A stretch of DNA of 64,000 nucleotides, from assembly GCF_001653235.2 (NCBI RefSeq), contig NC_035791.1, positions 5,394,001-5,458,000 of the forward strand. Direction: 5' to 3'. This DNA comes from Pochonia chlamydosporia 170 (lineage: Eukaryota; Ascomycota; Sordariomycetes; Hypocreales; Clavicipitaceae). The position numbers and the translations under genes were made by a program. The first letter of the stretch is position 1; each line of letters begins with the position of its first letter. Of this stretch, positions 62,457 through 64,000 are shown one piece after another. The notes under the pieces are model-generated. The model was not told the DNA's origin, made no database searches, and worked only from the letters and a program-made list of their open reading frames with translations.

Positions 62457-64000
62457 ATGGCCGACTACGATCGAAAAGTACTCGAATTCTACCAGCTTCC
62501 CAACCCGTATCCTGTAGAATGGCCTGCAGAAAAGGACGCTGGTGAGGAGTCCGCCGACGAGCAGGAATCCAAGAAGGGTCGACGGAAGTCTCGCTATGAA
62601 GCTCTCGAATCGGCATTTGGTGGGCGAAGGAGCATATTTGGAGAAAGTGGACAAGGCTCTCTGAGCAGCCTGGTCCAAAAGGACGAAGTTGATCCCTTGG
62701 GTACCTCGGACAGTGTTGTCCGATCGTTGGAGCAGCTGGGCTTGCCTGTGCAAGATGATGCGCGACTGCGTATGTGCCCATAACTATTCACCGGCCATTG
62801 AAGGTGACTTCTGCTAACGGACGTAACAGGAAATCGATTCTTGTTGTCTTCAACAACCTTCTCCCCTGCCCTGTTTCTTTCACAAATGCACTCAACTGCA
62901 GACACGAGGACATTACTCCAAGGCCTCGATGTTCTGTCGCAATCCATTGATCAGAAATCAGCATCACTCAAGGTTCTTGTTGAAAGCAACTTTGAGCGCT
63001 TCGTCAAAGCCAAGGCTACCATTGACAATGTCTACAAGGAAATGAAGTATCGTGGTATCGACCCCGTCCAGCAGCGACAATCCGGCCGCCATTCGCGCCA
63101 TACTAGTCGTACGAGCTTTGGCCGTAGCAGCGCCGGTGGCGCTCAAATCGGTCTCAACAATCCGCTTGCTCTGCCTATGTCTGACAGCCGCAAGAAGAAC
63201 GCTCTAGTCAAAGAAAGCGAATACGGAGTCATGGGTATCAAGGCCCCATTGTTAGACGTGTCAGCCAAGGCTGAAGATGTTTGGGGCCCAGCGCTGGGCG
63301 GTCGCGAAAAGGAGAAACATTTACGAAACGTGTCGACCAATTTGAACGAGTTTAAGGATTATGTTGAGTTGAGTGCCACTGTTGCAGACAGCGTCAAACG
63401 CAAGGATTACGAGACACTCGTCGAGAGCTATAACCGAGCCAGGAAATTTGCAGACGAGGCCAAGCAACTCTCAAGAGAACTCAACGGACAATCGCCAAGT
63501 GACAAGCAGCTGTACAAACTGGTCCTTGCTGGCCGCATGTGGAACGATGTCGATCAACAAATACAGACGTTCAAGAAGGATATGTGGAAGAAGCTAGTTT
63601 CGCTGCACACGTCAAGAGCAGAAGGCACGGGTGGTAGACCACAGGACCAGCATATGGAGCTGATTTCATTGTTACTTGAACTTGGCGTCGAGGATAACCC
63701 CATCTGGGTGTGGCTCCTGAGCAAGTATGATCACTTGAAGAGCAAAATGCAAGCCTCGGCAGATCGGTCCAAGATTGAAATTGAAGTGCTGCGGCGCAGA
63801 CTCGCTAACAGCGAGAAGCCAGAGCCTCACATCTTGGCATCATACCTCCGAACCCTGGGGCGTCAACCTATCGACGGCAAAATTTCATCCACGGACTCTA
63901 CAGACGTCATGGAATTATGGGACAAAATGCTTGCTTTCTTGACGAGCCTCATTTCCTCGCAGGGTATACTGGGAGAATTGGTCGAGTTTTGGCAAACCGC
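62457..64000 (+). CDS. sec5: Exocyst complex component Sec5 (3' end beyond the window)
   Basis: Exon 1 is 62457-62769; after a 60-base intron (62770-62829) exon 2 runs open to the window end, giving about 494 codons of a longer gene. The N-terminus is acidic, then comes the conserved Sec5 block FLLSSTTFSPALFLSQMHST and, shortly after, SIDQKSASLKVLVESNFERF and TIDNVYKEMKYRG. Sec5 is a helical-rod subunit of the exocyst, which tethers secretory vesicles to the plasma membrane at hyphal tips. The helical content of the visible part fits. Only the N-terminal half is present because the sequence stops. The ATG at 62457 gives the usual short N-terminus. Confidence 0.92.

Overview
The window is nuclear DNA of a filamentous ascomycete (Pezizomycotina, most likely Sordariomycetes; the species cannot be named from this sequence). 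Supporting signs are genes split by short introns of about 45-90 bases with GT...AG ends and CTAAC-type branch sites, many Zn(2)Cys(6) transcription factors, fungal-only families (ULD/CorA-like, DM13, fungal APH-like kinases), and conserved housekeeping genes (idh1, sec5, acyl-protein thioesterase). Exon joins given here were worked out by hand; wherever the exons are listed, the summed coding length is a multiple of three.

Layout. 0-5 kb: a secreted purple acid phosphatase and a Zn-cluster regulator. 6-13 kb: a P-loop GTPase with a long coiled coil, an unrecognised 592-residue protein with a coiled coil, and a divergent Hsp70/HSPA12-like protein. 13.5-16.7 kb: a GPI-type DM13 protein and a ferric-reductase-type oxidoreductase, transcribed divergently. 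17-21.4 kb: one large nine-exon gene carrying two ubiquitin-like (ULD) segments, a possible C2H2 finger and a CorA-like membrane end. 22.5-26.4 kb: an FAD monooxygenase and a Zn-cluster regulator, divergent. 26.7-28.4 kb: an APH-type kinase gene broken by two in-frame stops. 30-35 kb: an amino acid transporter, a sulfotransferase-like protein with a coding minisatellite, and a 2OG-Fe(II) oxygenase. 35.3-35.8 kb: a 470-bp hAT-type MITE with a perfect 8-bp target duplication. 36.6-38.2 kb: an intact APH-like kinase. 38.7-45.7 kb: an MFS sugar transporter and a type I sulfatase sharing one divergent promoter, next to a regulator with an unusual double zinc cluster. 46.5-50 kb: two orphan small genes in repeat-bearing DNA. 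50-58 kb: acyl-protein thioesterase, GH18 chitinase, fatty-acid-hydroxylase-family enzyme and a secreted cysteine-containing protein. 58.9 kb: a kinase fragment. 59.9-64 kb: mitochondrial idh1 and exocyst sec5 (cut by the window end), divergent.

The accessory middle (about 6-50 kb) mixes regulators, transporters, tailoring-type enzymes, decayed genes and a transposon, while both ends of the right arm are conserved housekeeping genes. The most interesting points are the hAT MITE, the ULD/CorA-like giant, the two-stop APH pseudogene with RIP-compatible stops, the sulfatase/transporter/regulator block, and the DM13/ferric-reductase pair. I did not find a clearly new multi-gene defence or biosynthetic system; the GTPase/Hsp70-like block is the nearest candidate and is speculative.
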